Shown in pieces: positions 24,501 to 36,903 of a stretch of 64,000 nucleotides of DNA. Position 1 is the first letter of the stretch. Every line of letters begins with the position of its first letter. Below the pieces are notes generated by a model, which saw only the letters and a program-made list of their open reading frames with translations, did not search any database and had not been told where the DNA came from. A program made the position numbers and the translations under genes. Where the stretch lies: positions 4,859,001 to 4,923,000 of the forward strand of contig JAZARR010000059.1 of the NCBI GenBank assembly GCA_037389465.1, given 5' to 3'. This DNA comes from Baylisascaris procyonis (taxonomy: Eukaryota; Nematoda; Chromadorea; Rhabditida; Ascarididae).

Positions 24501-27500
24501 TTCCGATGATTTTTCAATAGCAGATACCTTATTCGACAAAAGAGGTCACTTCATTGGTGTAGGCACATTAGATATGTAAAATTTTCAAGATTGTCTGCAG
24601 TTGCGAAGGTGTGGCTCATTTGAGCGGTACATATCTAACGTGAAGGCAGCTTTGGTTTACGATGCTAAGTTCTTGGGTGATGGCTCACAGATCCACATAT
24701 ATCCCTTAAAAGTGCAATTTTCACAATTTTTGAGGGATGAGAATCCGCAATGTTGCATTTATGTTCGGATGGGTTCTCATTCAAGTTCCTTGTGAAAGAT
24801 TTCAGAACGATGAAAAAATCCCTTCAAAGATGTATTTGGACGACATTCAAGCCGAATTGCGTATTCAATGCAAATGCGTCTAATTGATGATATTCTTCGG
24901 TAAAAAATGCTTCATTAGTTCACACTTAAATGACAATATATCTATCCTAAAGTTTGCTGAGAGCAACTTTCTTACTGTTCCTTGTTCAATGGATATCAAT
25001 TAAACGATTGCTAGCATGCACAATATGAAAAGCTATTCTTACTACATGAGAATATCAACATTCAAATATATACCAAACGTCAAATTAGCAGAAAAAAATT
25101 CACAACGGAAATTCCAAAGTAAAAACAAACAATCAATAAATATGGCTGAGTAAAAGTATAGAACGTTTAGTTGATAGTAAGTTGTTTTTTTTTTAAGGAT
25201 ATGGGGAGGGGGAAACACAAGCGGTACATCGGTGCAGAAATCGTTGTGATTGTGATGTTCCAAGTAACTAACGTGCCATACAAATCGATATCTGTTCAAA
25301 ACATTTTTTTAACATTTGCTGCTTTATTAGCGCGCAAGCGGAGCGTCTTTTTGTAAAAGTGAGATAGATGTAAGGCGCAACAGTTGTGTGCATTCTCACA
25401 AATGTCTTCAGATCTTATCCGCGGCACATAGCGTTTTAATGAATTTTTGCTCACTTTTCATTGTGTGCTACCGATTTGGCGATCGACTCTTTCATTCCAT
25501 ACTTTAGTGTCCAATAATTCAGTCACTTTAATCGTTTCTACGAGCTCTTCAGGTTTTATAGACGATCGTTTTTGAATATTTATCGGGTGCAAATAGCTTC
25601 GAATTTGTTTCCAGCAAATATTGCAGGAAAGTAAACAAATACAAGCAATACTTTTCAATAGGTGTATCTTTGATGTCTAAAACGTTGAACATTCTTCAAA
25701 AGCAATATTGTTTCGAAAATTATTAAACGACGTTATCTTTAGATAAGAAGGGAAATGAATGCAAAAATGTAAATAAAAAAAACAAAGCCAAGAAATAAGC
25801 AACAATGTAAACAAAACCGACTGATTAAAAATTAAAAAGTGGTGAGTGATTTGAAAGTTTTTCAGAAATTTTCCAAAACAAAGGTAGAGCGCAAAAGCAG
25901 TCAAGTATTTATCGGCTAGCGTTGCGTTGCTTTAGCTCATTGCAACCAATGAATGAATCTTTCGTGGGATATTTTTTTTTCAACGATCGAACAGCACTTC
26001 TGACATTTAATGCGATCACAGCTCACCAATGGTTTTTTTCATTACGATATTGTGTGTTTTATTGAGTATATAATGAATAAACCAAAATTAAGGTTGTACA
26101 GTATAAAAATGTCGAAAATTTTTTCACTGCAAACGAATATTCGTTGCTTGAAGAAATTAGTCCGAAATAAAATGGTGGCTGTTCACAAGATGTGAAATAC
26201 AAAGAAGTTGACAACTTGAATAATTTTCCTACAGCGTTTTTTTTTTGCCGAAAAAATTTCGTTGTTCCCTCTTGCGAGTTTTGGCGTCGGAAAATTTTTA
26301 AACTTCATGCTATAGAAAAATTCCCGATAGACTCAACTGAGGCTGACTGTTCTGGTCAAGCTAAGAAGCGTTCGGGGATTTTTATTTTTTTTTTCCAGTT
26401 GTCTTTGAACGAATGACTGAATTTGCACTGAATAAGCCGCAATAGTACGCTACTCATATTAGCTTTTTTGTGATTGTTGACATCAAAAGATACAGTGGAT
26501 GTGGAAGGGTTTCTATCTTCTTACACAGCTTTAGTGGTTATTTAAAAATTGCGAACGATGCGTTTTTGTCAACGAATAATCCGCCATCTCGATAAACGAA
26601 CAATTGGAGAAACGTGCGAGAGGAGCTGCCACAACATCCTCTATCGAGTTCTGCTTATCTGAACAGCCGATTTCATAACCTAAATATGTACACTAAAGTC
26701 CGAAAATAATGTCTTCATATATCCGTTAGTCGGACCGCTCGCACAGACGCTTTACAAAGGCTCGTTTTTGTTGTAAAGCGACCGCTGTAAAAAAAGTAAA
26801 AGCCTACATGTGTAAAACGCACGGAAATTTGTTTCAAATTTGATCAATGGTTCTCAAGCCGAAACTACTTGGCAGACAGGTATACACATACTTAGGCACA
26901 GACACGGCATCGCTATAATACGTTTTTGCAAGCAAATTGGCAAGAGCGGATTAAAAAGTAGGCAAATCGTTAATTGCACACTGTACGGATCATTAAGTTA
27001 CTACTTGTCTCCACCTTGCTTACCAGTGGAAATTGCAAATAACGTTTAACTGGGAAACATAATCGAAGTTGTCGTTGTAGAAATAGACGAACAACGTGTT
27101 ATAAATGATGGATTATAGTAGATTCTGAAAATTTCATCCGAACGGTTTTTGATTGCCGACGAAATGAATGGAACAGTTCATTGCCGCAGCAGCTGTCAAC
27201 CTTTACTGACAAGGCTTAAGAGCAAACAGTAAGACAAACTGCGCTTGCTGCAAGCAGAAAGGCTGCAAAGCTACGCTAACATTAAAACTACTATCACGTA
27301 CCACAGCAATTGACGCTTACCAGGCTTCTTGGGGAAAATATAAGATGGTGTTTGGAGAGATGGGGAGCAGAGGGAGTGGGTTTATGATTTTTTCATCTTA
27401 CAGATAGGCGTATAGTCGAGGAAAAACGTTTCAATACCTTTTCTAAAAACCTCATTGCGTACAATTCCCTTTGCATCGGATCTTAAGCCTAAGCAGTTTA

Positions 27501-27558
27501 ATTTCATATTCACAGCAAACAGATTAATGTAATTCAGCTAGGATTAAATGGGAGGGGT
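21561..27558. other. Non-coding stretch, nothing recognised
   Basis: Short frames only. A GT-rich tract lies at 21925-21985 (tgtgtgtgcacgcgtatgtg-like). Poly-T and poly-A runs are scattered (23168-23186, 24006-24020, 25182-25195). No domain, RNA gene or long repeat was recognised. Confidence 0.45.
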
Positions 27559-29560
27559 TCAGAGTGGTTTTTTGCTAATTGGAAAGAGCTTACGAGCAAA
27601 AAAGGGAGGGAAGGGTTGATTTAATATTCGCGAACATATTTGGAACTCACGATTTCGACTGTTAAAGATGGTTTGTGAAACAAATTTCTCCGAGATCGCT
27701 GAAAGAACATTCGGGCACAACACTTGCTCTGTGTGCTCAAATATCAGACTCAAAAAGCTTCCATCGTTGTTTTGTTGCATCAATAAATAAGGGAGATAAT
27801 TATCAGTGAAAAGGCTTTTTCTTAAGAGAGCATTGAGTAAAATGCATTTGGAATATATGAGAGGATAACGAGGCTCAAGGACGCCAATAAAATACGTCAT
27901 AGCAAAGAGGACTGCCATTGGATAAATAAAGTTATACTGATGAGTAGTGCTCAAAGAACGAACATTATAACATACTTAATTCTTTGAGGCTTATCGAATA
28001 ACTAACTAGGTGTTCGACGATAGTGACAGTGGGCAATGCAGCTAAAATAGTGACGTTCGTACCAACCAGGGCAGCACTTCGGCTTCGTAAACACTCAAAC
28101 AATAACGCGTCGATTGATTTGCTGCCATTTGTTCTCACATCATTTCACTTGCCACACATGTCTCTAATGAGAAACATTCCAAAATATCTAGATAATAGGG
28201 CCATATCTATTCATTTAGGTTTAAGCATTGCTGAGAATATGTTTCTTGAAATATTTCAATCGACTGCTCAACTACATCGAAATTTCACCTTAATCCACAT
28301 ACACAATACAACTTGTGCTGGTGGTACGTAAAAGGATTCGAATCACAAGTCCGTCGAATGCAGTACTCTGATATCTTCTGCTTCCGTTTCAAAGCCGAGC
28401 TGAATCATACCGTGAAACTTGGAACCGAGTGTCGATTTCGTGCTGTCGTAAGGTGTGCTAGCATGGCAGGTCTCATTTGTGAGCTTTTTCACTACAGAAA
28501 GCTGCACGATATTTGAGAAGAAGACTTTTGGCAGAAAATGCTATCATTTTTGCAGGTGGTGTGAGATCGGCACTCAGTTCCAGAATTTATTCGCCTCTTC
28601 ATGGAAAATATGGCATTTCTTTTGATTTTCTTTGCAAATAGTTCACAATCTCGGGAATTCCAGCGTTAATATTAATTAGATGCAAAACTTCGAGAGGAAA
28701 ATTTGAAAGTTTCACAAAAAGTCGATCGAATTTAGCCAAATTCCAAACAGTGACATATTTTTTGCAGCATCAATTACCTCCTCATTCCAAGTGCTTTTCG
28801 AAAATGCTGAGACGTTCCGATTAGATGCGTTGACCATTCGCAACGATGGATTTATTAAAAAGAACAACAAACGACTACACGTATCCGCATATAGCGGAGT
28901 GCTCGTCCACGCTTCTTTGCTACAACTGCAATAAATGAATGGGCGGTATGGATAGTCTTTGTATAGAATTGATCCTTTCAAGTTTTTTTCTTTTTTTTTT
29001 TCAGGATTCGCCGTATAAATGGACGTAAGTGTGTGGTGGCCTTAGGTGGCGAAAAATGTTTTGCAAAAATTTGCGAAGTCGAGTTGAGAAACCTTTCAAG
29101 AGGCAATGATCACTGCAACATAAATGCATCAAACAAGATCGAGGCGTGCGAGTAACACATCGAGAATAGAAATCAGGTATTGCGGGAGACGACGGCTCTG
29201 TAGGGATCATAACGTGTGTGCAAATGCGGAGATTTGTGAAGAAGTGCTGCTGTGTTCCGCGCGAAAATAGATCAGAACGGGCCCTTCACCATCGCCAACG
29301 AGATCGCATAATACATGCACGCCGACCACCCGGCGATTGTTGCCTTTCCCACCCATTTTACCAATCTTTTCCACCTGTGGTGCTTCATCCTTGCAACTCC
29401 ATACAAGGATATGTGCTTGTGCCTTTTTACTACCTTCAACTACGTTAGCTACTTATCGCTAGGTGTTTATTCGAGAACTATATGCGGAGATATCGCTGCC
29501 AAATGTGACGTCCTATTTTTATTTCATTCGGTATATATCGGAGATGCCTGATGATAGATT
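27559..29560. other. Cluster of open frames, coding status unclear
   Basis: A minus frame of 131 codons (27559-27954) and plus frames of 102 (28023-28331), 76 (29218-29448) and 78 codons (29315-29551) lie close together. None contains a recognisable domain, and junctions could not be matched. The count is compatible with chance at this base composition. Confidence 0.25.
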
Positions 29561-31389
29561 CGAGTAATGTTTGTGAAGTGGCCGTTCTACGACAACTTTC
29601 TGAGATGTTGATGCGGTCTCTTGATTATCGACTGAACGGGAAAGTGATGTGTGAATGTGCGTTGCTGATAATCTGAATGGTTCACCTCTGTGTGCATTTC
29701 CAATGCATCATTGTACCATATTTGGAAGCGCAATACAATTTTTTTTTTTCAAAAAGTAGAGAGATAGGTAGTTTTTCAATTCTATGCAATATTTTTGCAC
29801 AGTGAAGATGAATTCGAATTAAACGATCGTTTGAAACGCCCTAAAAAAAGAGGAACCTAAATCTTTCGTGCTCGCTCGTCTATCGTTTTTGTCGCGTTTC
29901 TTTGAATAATCATTTTTTTACAGGCAGAAAAATCCTCACTGCCAAGGGGCTTAGACTACGGTATCCAACGTTCTCTTCATGGACTAATTTTATGACAAAC
30001 TAAGCGAGTTATCTGGTAGGATAACTGTGGGGGTTGTTTTCTGAATTACTGTTGATGGAAAAAGCTGCCAATTTGTGTTTCCACTAAACGTGTTCCACTT
30101 TTTTCTTCATCAGAAAATTTACTAACAATGTGTGAACGCTTTTTGTTTATCACTATCACCGCTCTAATTAATCATACAACAAGTAAATTACATAGTAATT
30201 TTATTTCCGCATCTATTTCTCACCATTCGAGCTTCTCGTATGTATATGATAAGTTTATAATCAAATTTCAAGACCGAGATAAATATCTGATAAGTGCGAG
30301 TTTGCATTTCATAAATTATTTCGCATCGTCATGAGCACTTGCCACTCACTAACATTTAGATTTTTTGGAAGATATAGTCGTCGCAGTAGAGATAATGTGC
30401 TGATCGCTTGACCACCGAGATCTCATCGCTCTTCTTTTTGATTAGTTTTCAAGTGGATCGCTCTTTAGACTGTTGCTGCCTCACATCTGTTAAGCTATTG
30501 AAGTGTACCGATAGGAGATGCGGAAATAGTTGCAGTTTCTTCTTAGAAAGGGTGTGTATCATTGAAAACCAGAGAAATAGCTTTTAGGCGATAATTTCTC
30601 ATCGTTGTCAAAATCACTGAAGCAGATCTGAATCGCGAATTTCGATGGTTGCCGATACGTTTTGAATAGTACAGAGGTAAAGTGAAGATGAAGTTTCGAC
30701 ACAGGTAGCATTCAGTCTGGGAATAGGCATCGATGTAATTGATGGCTGTTTATTTCTATTTTTTGAGTATTTAAGCACTACTTAGAACCGTATAATTTTA
30801 TGATACTAAATAAAACTGCTCTTACAGCCTGGATATATCTCCAGCTCTAGAAGAAATATTTAATGAATGCGAGTTTCTGTTCCATGGATTATTTATTATC
30901 GCCATGAGTATTTGATAATCACACACGTGAAGATCTTGTAAAGGCCGCAGAAATGTGTTTTAAAGGATTTTTTCTGTGATATGCTGCTAAAATATTTACC
31001 ATGTAAACTCTAACTTATATGCTTTTCGTGCCTGAAGACATTTTTTTGATAGTTGCAAGAAATGCTTAAATATTTAAAGCAGAAATGATAATAAATTTGT
31101 ACGCTGCGCACAACATACGGGTGCCTAATCAGCGCTCATTATCGAAATCAGCCGTCCATTGCGGATGCAGGTGACCCTTTGCGAGAAACCCGTCGGCGTG
31201 CACTCGTTGTGCACTTAATCACATATAAGTCTACAAATTTATCCATTTAAAAGCACACCAATCCATATCTAATAAGACATCGGATTTTGATTTTTTTTTT
31301 TGACACGAGCTTTCTAATGAATGTTATACGAATTAATCGCTCTTTTTAGAAATATTCATTTGATAACTTAAGAATCGATATTGACGTAT
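29561..31389. other. Non-coding stretch, nothing recognised
   Basis: AT-rich, with only short open frames (longest 68 codons at 30128-30334). No RNA gene or repeat was recognised. Confidence 0.45.
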
Positions 31390-31704
31390 TTAGCTGCCAA
31401 TCTGAAAGATGTCCGCAACAGCTGTTCTAGCTCGATTTATGAGGTGGAGGGGGACTACGTGAGGAAAGTGCAGGAGAATTGATCCCAAATTGTGGGCACA
31501 TTTAGGTGATGAATATGCGTAGAAAAGAGCCAAAAGTCTTAAGAACTTTGAAAAGGTAACCTCTCCAGGATGGCAAAATTTTAGCATCTTTTCCAAACAA
31601 ATTTTATGCGCCATCAAAGCTCCTAATTTGCATGTCACTTTAATACGATTATTTTCCGCAATTTCAGCACCTGAAGAGAAGTGATCCCAAACTGTGAGTT
31701 CCAA
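31390..31704 (-). CDS. 104-codon open frame, unknown
   Basis: A minus-strand frame contains RIKVTCKLGALMAHKICLEK and a hydrophobic middle (FLRLLALFYAY). No domain is recognised. Splice-like signals inside (cttctcttcag|GTGCTG and GAGAG|GTTACC) allow it to be an exon, but no partner was found. Chance remains likely. Confidence 0.2.
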   Translation of the reverse strand: MELTVWDHFSSGAEIAENNRIKVTCKLGALMAHKICLEKMLKFCHPGEVTFSKFLRLLALFYAYSSPKCAHNLGSILLHFPHVVPLHLINRARTAVADIFQIGS

Positions 31705-32140
31705 AATTGCAGTGCTTCATTTTCTCGAATATTGCAATGCTTAGTGTGACCTCTTAATTAATGGATTGCAAAAGTTTGCTTAGATTTTGTGGAGAAGGGC
31801 ATCCGCCATGTGCGCCATATAACAATTCCACTGGGTGGACTGAGTTGGATTTGGCTTATAGTTTCCACGAATATTGTGAAAATCCTTTGATTTTTTGATC
31901 TCGTTTATTGTTTTGTGGTCACCAAAGTTGAGTACTACAAAGATTTTTTAATACGATACGTTTGAAGTGCATGTTGTATTGTCATTGTTATCATAGTGTG
32001 GCGCAAACGATCTTCGAAGTGTTTCTAGGTGATCAAGCGAAGCGGATGATTGAGGCCGAATTGCAGCGTGTTTTTCCCCTCTCAATCCGGCAAATCTTCC
32101 TTGATAGTAAACACCACTAACGCAGTGGCGTTATCCAACA

Positions 32141-33313
32141 ATGCGTGCAGACGTTCGGATTATGGACGATGGTGGACGTATTATGCGTGGACAACACAAT
32201 GGCGGCTCATTGGTCGACTTCTTGCGTGGCTCACTAACGTCGCGTATTTGCCTCTCAATTCTGTTGCTGTCGACGGCGGCCACAGTTCGCGGTGTACTGC
32301 TCCCGGCTGAGGGCGAAAATGAGAACGACAAGGAAACACTAACGGGCACCACTTGCTCCGTGAAGGATCTCTCCGAGGCGACAGGTTTGCTCAGCAAATC
32401 ACTAAAATCGGCAGCGATTTTCACTCAAACTGGAATAATCCGCTGACTCACTAGACATAGCTACTGCCCTTATGACATGTGACGCGCTTTGACCACTAGT
32501 GTCCACTCAGTGAAATACACAATATTCAGATAATTTGATTACGCTTCGATTCAAGCTTCATACCGTTCTCAAAATTATATTCTGCGAGGAAATAGAAGAA
32601 AGAGGGAGCTGAAGGGTTGGCAGTGGGAAATATCATAAACTGAAGGTTTCCTTCCATCGCATCGGAATATTTCTTAGATTTAGTCAGCAACAACTAATAC
32701 AGTGTAGATATGACGAAGTGAAAAAGACGTGTTCGTTCCATAGTGATCATGAAAAGGATGTTTCTCACTTTCTCATGCAAATATGCCGAGCTTTTTGCAT
32801 CTGGAGAATTAACTCAGTCATAAAATACTTTTCAAAATAATATTGGAGCTTTTGGACTATCGAATAATCAAATCATTACTTTAAAATGTTTTAGATGATG
32901 AACTTCTACATTGTGAGAAACACTTGAGGTCGTTACTCAACGAAGTGGATTCGGCTCTCAAAAGAAACATAAAAAAACGGCGCAAACGTTACTCGCCTGT
33001 ATCAGCTTCGCTGCCTGATAGGGAATCGGCGTTCTTTCTCGATCGTGTTAACGCAATTCGTGTCACTCGTGAGGAGGAACTTACGAGGGAGATCCCTCGG
33101 CCAACACAACCGCAACAGAAACGAGCTAAGCCATTCGTACCTAAGGTAGACGGGTTCTTTTCATTCTAAATTTATTATTTATTTCACACTCCTCATGTAG
33201 CATATACGTTTTCTCGCTATAAATGGCGAACACTTTGCTCCCTCACTTTTCTCTGTCTTCAGGGCAACTTCTGTTGCTCACCTTTTACATTCCAGTTTCG
33301 TATGCTGGGCTAA
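32141..33313 (+). CDS. Secreted peptide precursor (signal peptide, dibasic sites, Cys-Cys C-terminus)
   Basis: Exons 32141-32384, 32895-33145 and 33263-33313 join with matching phases (1, then 0) and good GT-AG borders. The last acceptor is strongly pyrimidine-rich (ctctgtcttcag). The product is about 182 residues. Residues ~34-52 (SRICLSILLLSTAATVRG) form a signal-peptide core, and starts at M1, M8 or M16 are all possible. A spacer with single Cys residues follows, then KRNIKKRRKRYSP, a clear proprotein-convertase site, another KR, and finally GNFCCSPFTFQFRMLG and a stop. The C-terminal Gly could donate an amide. The layout fits a neuropeptide or small-hormone precursor, but the mature sequence matches no family I know. 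The first exon may also feed the downstream cystine-knot exons, because its phase is compatible with an acceptor at 35586. Confidence 0.55.
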
Positions 33314-33349
33314 ACGGGCAAAGATGTTAATTTCTTTCCTCCACAATCG

Positions 33350-35094
33350 ATGCAATTTGATGGCGTACCCGAAATAATAGACTGCAAGAAAAAGGTGGGA
33401 ACTTAAAGCCATTATCTTCACTGCTGCAAACTCGAATTCAGAGGTCGAGTATGTTCGACCGGTCCAGTGATAAAGGTCACAGTTGGTGGTGTAGACTGAA
33501 TGGATCGCTGAACAGCATGATTATTTTGCACATTCTTTACCATCAGCGCTCTTTGCAAATATTTCTGGTCGCTCTTCGTGTGTGTTGCAATATCTCCTTG
33601 GCAGTGTTAAAGCTCTAATCATTAGGTTTTGGCAATTTCTTCCTATAGAAACGTATCTCAAAATATAGTTGAGGTATATCAGGTTACCTTAATCACTCTG
33701 CATTCAGTGGCTCCTTTAAATGTACTAAAGATTCATCACGTTTGAGAAAGAAATAGAAACAATAGTTGATTTTATTTATTGGTCAAGAGGAAAAGAGATG
33801 TTTCGAGCAATATTTCAGAGGAATAACACTTTCGAAGAGTGTAAGCGCTTATCGCAGCAGGAGCTAGTCATTGAGCTCAAGCAGAAAGGCACCTACAACC
33901 CGGATTTGATGGCTTGGGATGCATCCGGTGTGATTCGCTTCCTCGACAGATCAATTGTTGATCAATATGAAGTATCACTTTATTGTTTCGCCCAAAATTG
34001 CATCCAACTCGTTTCCTTCAGAAAAAATGTTTCTACGTAAAATCTTTATGCAAGAAAATAATCTCCAAGCGTTCGTAATGCTTGTTTGGACAAGAGAAAT
34101 AGCTGCTTTATTATAGTGCACAAACCTTCTTTAGAGTGGTCAGTATTTACCAGTCGAAACATTTTTTTTATTGTTGAACAGCTTTGTAAAAGACAGCGCA
34201 TTTATACTTTGCAAATTCTTCTTATATCCAGATCGCGTAGTTGAGCAGTGAGGATGCCGATCGCAATGTTGAATGCGTTCAGCTTACGCCACCCCTACAG
34301 TTACTTTATGGTGGCTCCATTGCATCGTAGCATAACATCATTCCTCAAAATATCACTAAATTTATGCTAACTATGGAAGCTTAAAAACAATTTTCTGAAA
34401 TTATTTTCATTCGAATTTACTCATATAAGATCAATTTTGGCATAAAATTATGGAATACTTGCAGCACCAAATGAAAAGCCGAACGAGCAGTGCGGAGACA
34501 GTCGAAAGGAATGTCGAGGCACTCGAACGCATTCTTGCTGAGTTGAATTTGCAATGCGATGTGCGCTCTCCGGCTGTCATTTCCCGAATTCAAAATTTAA
34601 CTTCGTAAGCATTTCGGTATTTTTGTTTACTAATGCTTTCATTTGAATCAGTGCTAGTTTGAACGAAGAGTCGAGCATTTGCTTTATTAACTGCGATTTC
34701 TCAGCGCATATTGGAACCCGTTGCAGAGGAGAACCAAGGCGGAGCGTTGTTTCACCATCTATTCGAATGACCGAATCTGAATTGCGGTCTAAGAGGGAAA
34801 CAGCCGAAAGCCTCCTTGACTCGTTCACAGCATCTCGAAGAGCAGATGCGGAACCTCGCGATGAAGCATTCACTCAAAAGAGGCAAAAGCTCATAGGTAA
34901 CAATTTGAGTCATCATTATTTCCGATTTATCACTTTAGATTTCCATCTTAGATTTTGCTTATTGCCACATCCGATCTCTCCTTTCCGCAAAGGGAAGGAC
35001 TGCTTTCGAAAAAAATAACGCATCACGAATGTTAGCCCGAGGAAAACAGCGCAGAAACATTCTAACTCAAATAGAAAATACCTCTCCCCTGTAA
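33350..35094 (+). CDS. Compact multi-exon gene, helical hydrophilic protein, unknown
   Basis: Proposed exons: 33350-33394 (MQFDGVPEIIDCKKK, phase 0), 33819-33971 (0 to 0), 34465-34604 (to phase 2), 34652-34896 (2 to 1) and 34952-35094 (from phase 1, ending in TAA). All junctions match, and one intron is only 47 bp. The product, about 208 residues, is rich in Glu, Arg and Ser with predicted helices (ETVERNVEALERILAELNLQ; ESELRSKRETAESLLDSF). There is no signal peptide, membrane segment or recognised domain. The TAA at 35092-35094 overlaps a perfect donor (CCT|GTAAGTAG), so the gene may continue. A polyadenylation-like AATAAA lies at 35235-35240. The start lies 36 bp after the preceding stop, so some of these exons may instead belong to the neighbouring secreted-protein transcripts. 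Confidence 0.5.
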
Positions 35095-35234
35095 GTAGAC
35101 TCTTGCAATATATTCGATAAAAGCCGTGTGTGCGACAACGTTACGAATTTTGCTGGCAACTTTGCTGAAAATGCCACCATATACGATGAAAATGTAGACA
35201 GAATAGTTGAAAAAGCATAGAAGTATTTCAAGGA

Positions 35235-35240
35235 AATAAA
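35235..35240 (+). terminator. Candidate polyadenylation signal
   Basis: An AATAAA hexamer lies 141 bp after the TAA at 35092-35094. It would end the helical-protein gene ahead of the cystine-knot exons. The hexamer is common in AT-rich DNA. Confidence 0.3.
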
Positions 35241-35533
35241 TAATGTTATCTATGCTAATGTGGGGAAAGAGTCTTGAAGTTTTCAGGAACATCGTTAGCG
35301 CGTTTTCGAAAACTCGAACTGATAAAGCTTGATGGTGACTTGAACATTCTCTGAGGGAGTGCATGGAATACTAGTTTTTCGAAAGCGCAATTTTCATCCT
35401 TGAAAAAGATATCGATGACATGGTGCCTAACAATAAATTTCCCTTTATTTGACACAGTGCACTTGAGTGAGGACATGTGTTCAAAAACGATCGCTGCATA
35501 ACGTTTAAAAAGTTGAATAAGAAGAAAGTTTAG

Positions 35534-36903
35534 TGGATGCAAGGTTTTTGGCCATCACATCGCTCGTATCATTCCACTGCTCTAGGTGACGTTCATGTCG
35601 TTCCGTTTGGATGCGATAAGCGTGGCGGGGAGGAAGACGGATATTTACGCCTTTGCGCAGCATGCCAAGCGATCCGCCGCCTTCCAGACACTTTCTTTCC
35701 GCCGTTCATCAACGAGGTGATGTGCGACGATGACAAAGCGTGTCTTTATTTCTATGATTTCCGTAAGCATTTTCAAAATTTCAAAAAATTCTCGCTCATA
35801 TGGTCTGTGCATTTCCCAAATTTAAAAAAAAAAAATTGCTGTCTTGACAATCCGACAAGTTTATTTGAGAAATCTCAAGGCTTCAATTCCTCATCGCCTT
35901 CGAGAAGGGATGGGCATATGTTCAAGCGGGGGCTCGTATTTTTCACAGCTTAATTAGTCTATTCTTCTCCTTTTCTTTTCAATCTTAGGAAAATTTTGCA
36001 GCTCTCTATTCTTATTCGAAAATGGCTGCTATCTACTTAGCAGGCTGCCATGATTCAAACTTTACCAATGAAAATGAGAACTGAGCAGCAAAATCGTTTG
36101 AAATGAGCTTATGTACGTGACCCTCAGATGACAACGTTACCTTGTAATGCTATTTTACTCAGAAAGGACGCGGAGAATCCAACGGTATAGACGCATTTGT
36201 TTTTGAAATTTTGACAATTTGCAGTTGTTTACAGTGCTCATTCGAAAAATCCTCAACATTTTCCATCATTTTTGCACCATCGTATTGTGGCTTACGCCAT
36301 GCGATTGCAGCGGATGGGACCTCTCCCTCTCCTCTTAAAACAATAGTGGGGCTAGGAGAAGGTGTGCAACAGAATCCTTGAAGGGTTCGAGGGACGGATA
36401 GGAGGAAGGTGGTTATAAGGATTGAATTTTTCATAACACGTTGGCATTTGATCTCCACACCACTGGCTTACACCCAAGTGAATACGGCATTTATTATTTC
36501 TATCGTTCCTAACTTAACTTATAATTTCATCTAAAAATCCTTTAATTGCTATGACAGCTTATTCGATTAAAAAGAAAAGGTCAATTTTTCAGTGGTCTTT
36601 TTACTGGAAATTCGCCACTATACCAGAATTTTTGTTTTTATTTACAGCTCATGGAAAGTGTAAGCAGAAACATATGAATTTCGTTGTGCTGAGGAACGTC
36701 GGTACAAACGAGTGTCAGGTGTGGCAGAAATTCAATTTGAACGTTCGAGTTTCTTGCGAATGTTTTGTTGGTAAGTTTGCAAGTCTAATTTAAAGACTGT
36801 TGTGCTCTTAAACCTTCTGAAATGCGAAAATTCTTTCATAGTTCGGAGTGGTCAGTGGAAAAATTTCGTCTTCTGTTTCTTTAAACCTTTTCTTTTAAGG
36901 TAA
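35534..36903 (+). CDS. Secreted cystine-knot ligand, Noggin/Trunk/PTTH type (5' end unresolved)
   Basis: Exon 35534-35762 (or from the better acceptor at 35586) ends in phase 1 and joins exon 36648-36770 after a tatttacag acceptor. A last exon, 36842-36903, fits in phase and closes with TAA. The knot region reads LRLCAACQAIRRLP, then TFFPPFINEVMCDDDKAC, GKCKQKHMNFVVLRNV, and ends VSCECF. The order (C-x-x-C, a short loop with PF/PRF-like residues, C, C-x(n)-C, a VxVLR strand, and a terminal C-x-C) matches the arrangement shared by PTTH, Trunk and Noggin. Those proteins are secreted dimers. PTTH and Trunk activate the Torso receptor kinase, and Noggin binds BMPs. Which branch this belongs to is not decidable here. 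No signal peptide lies directly upstream. The likely source is exon 32141-32384 (phase 1 to 35586) or the chain ending at 33145 (phase 0 to 35534). Confidence 0.7.

Noticed and set aside
34577..34873. 98-codon minus-strand frame
   Set aside because: It is antisense to exons 34465-34604 and 34652-34896, whose junctions match in phase.
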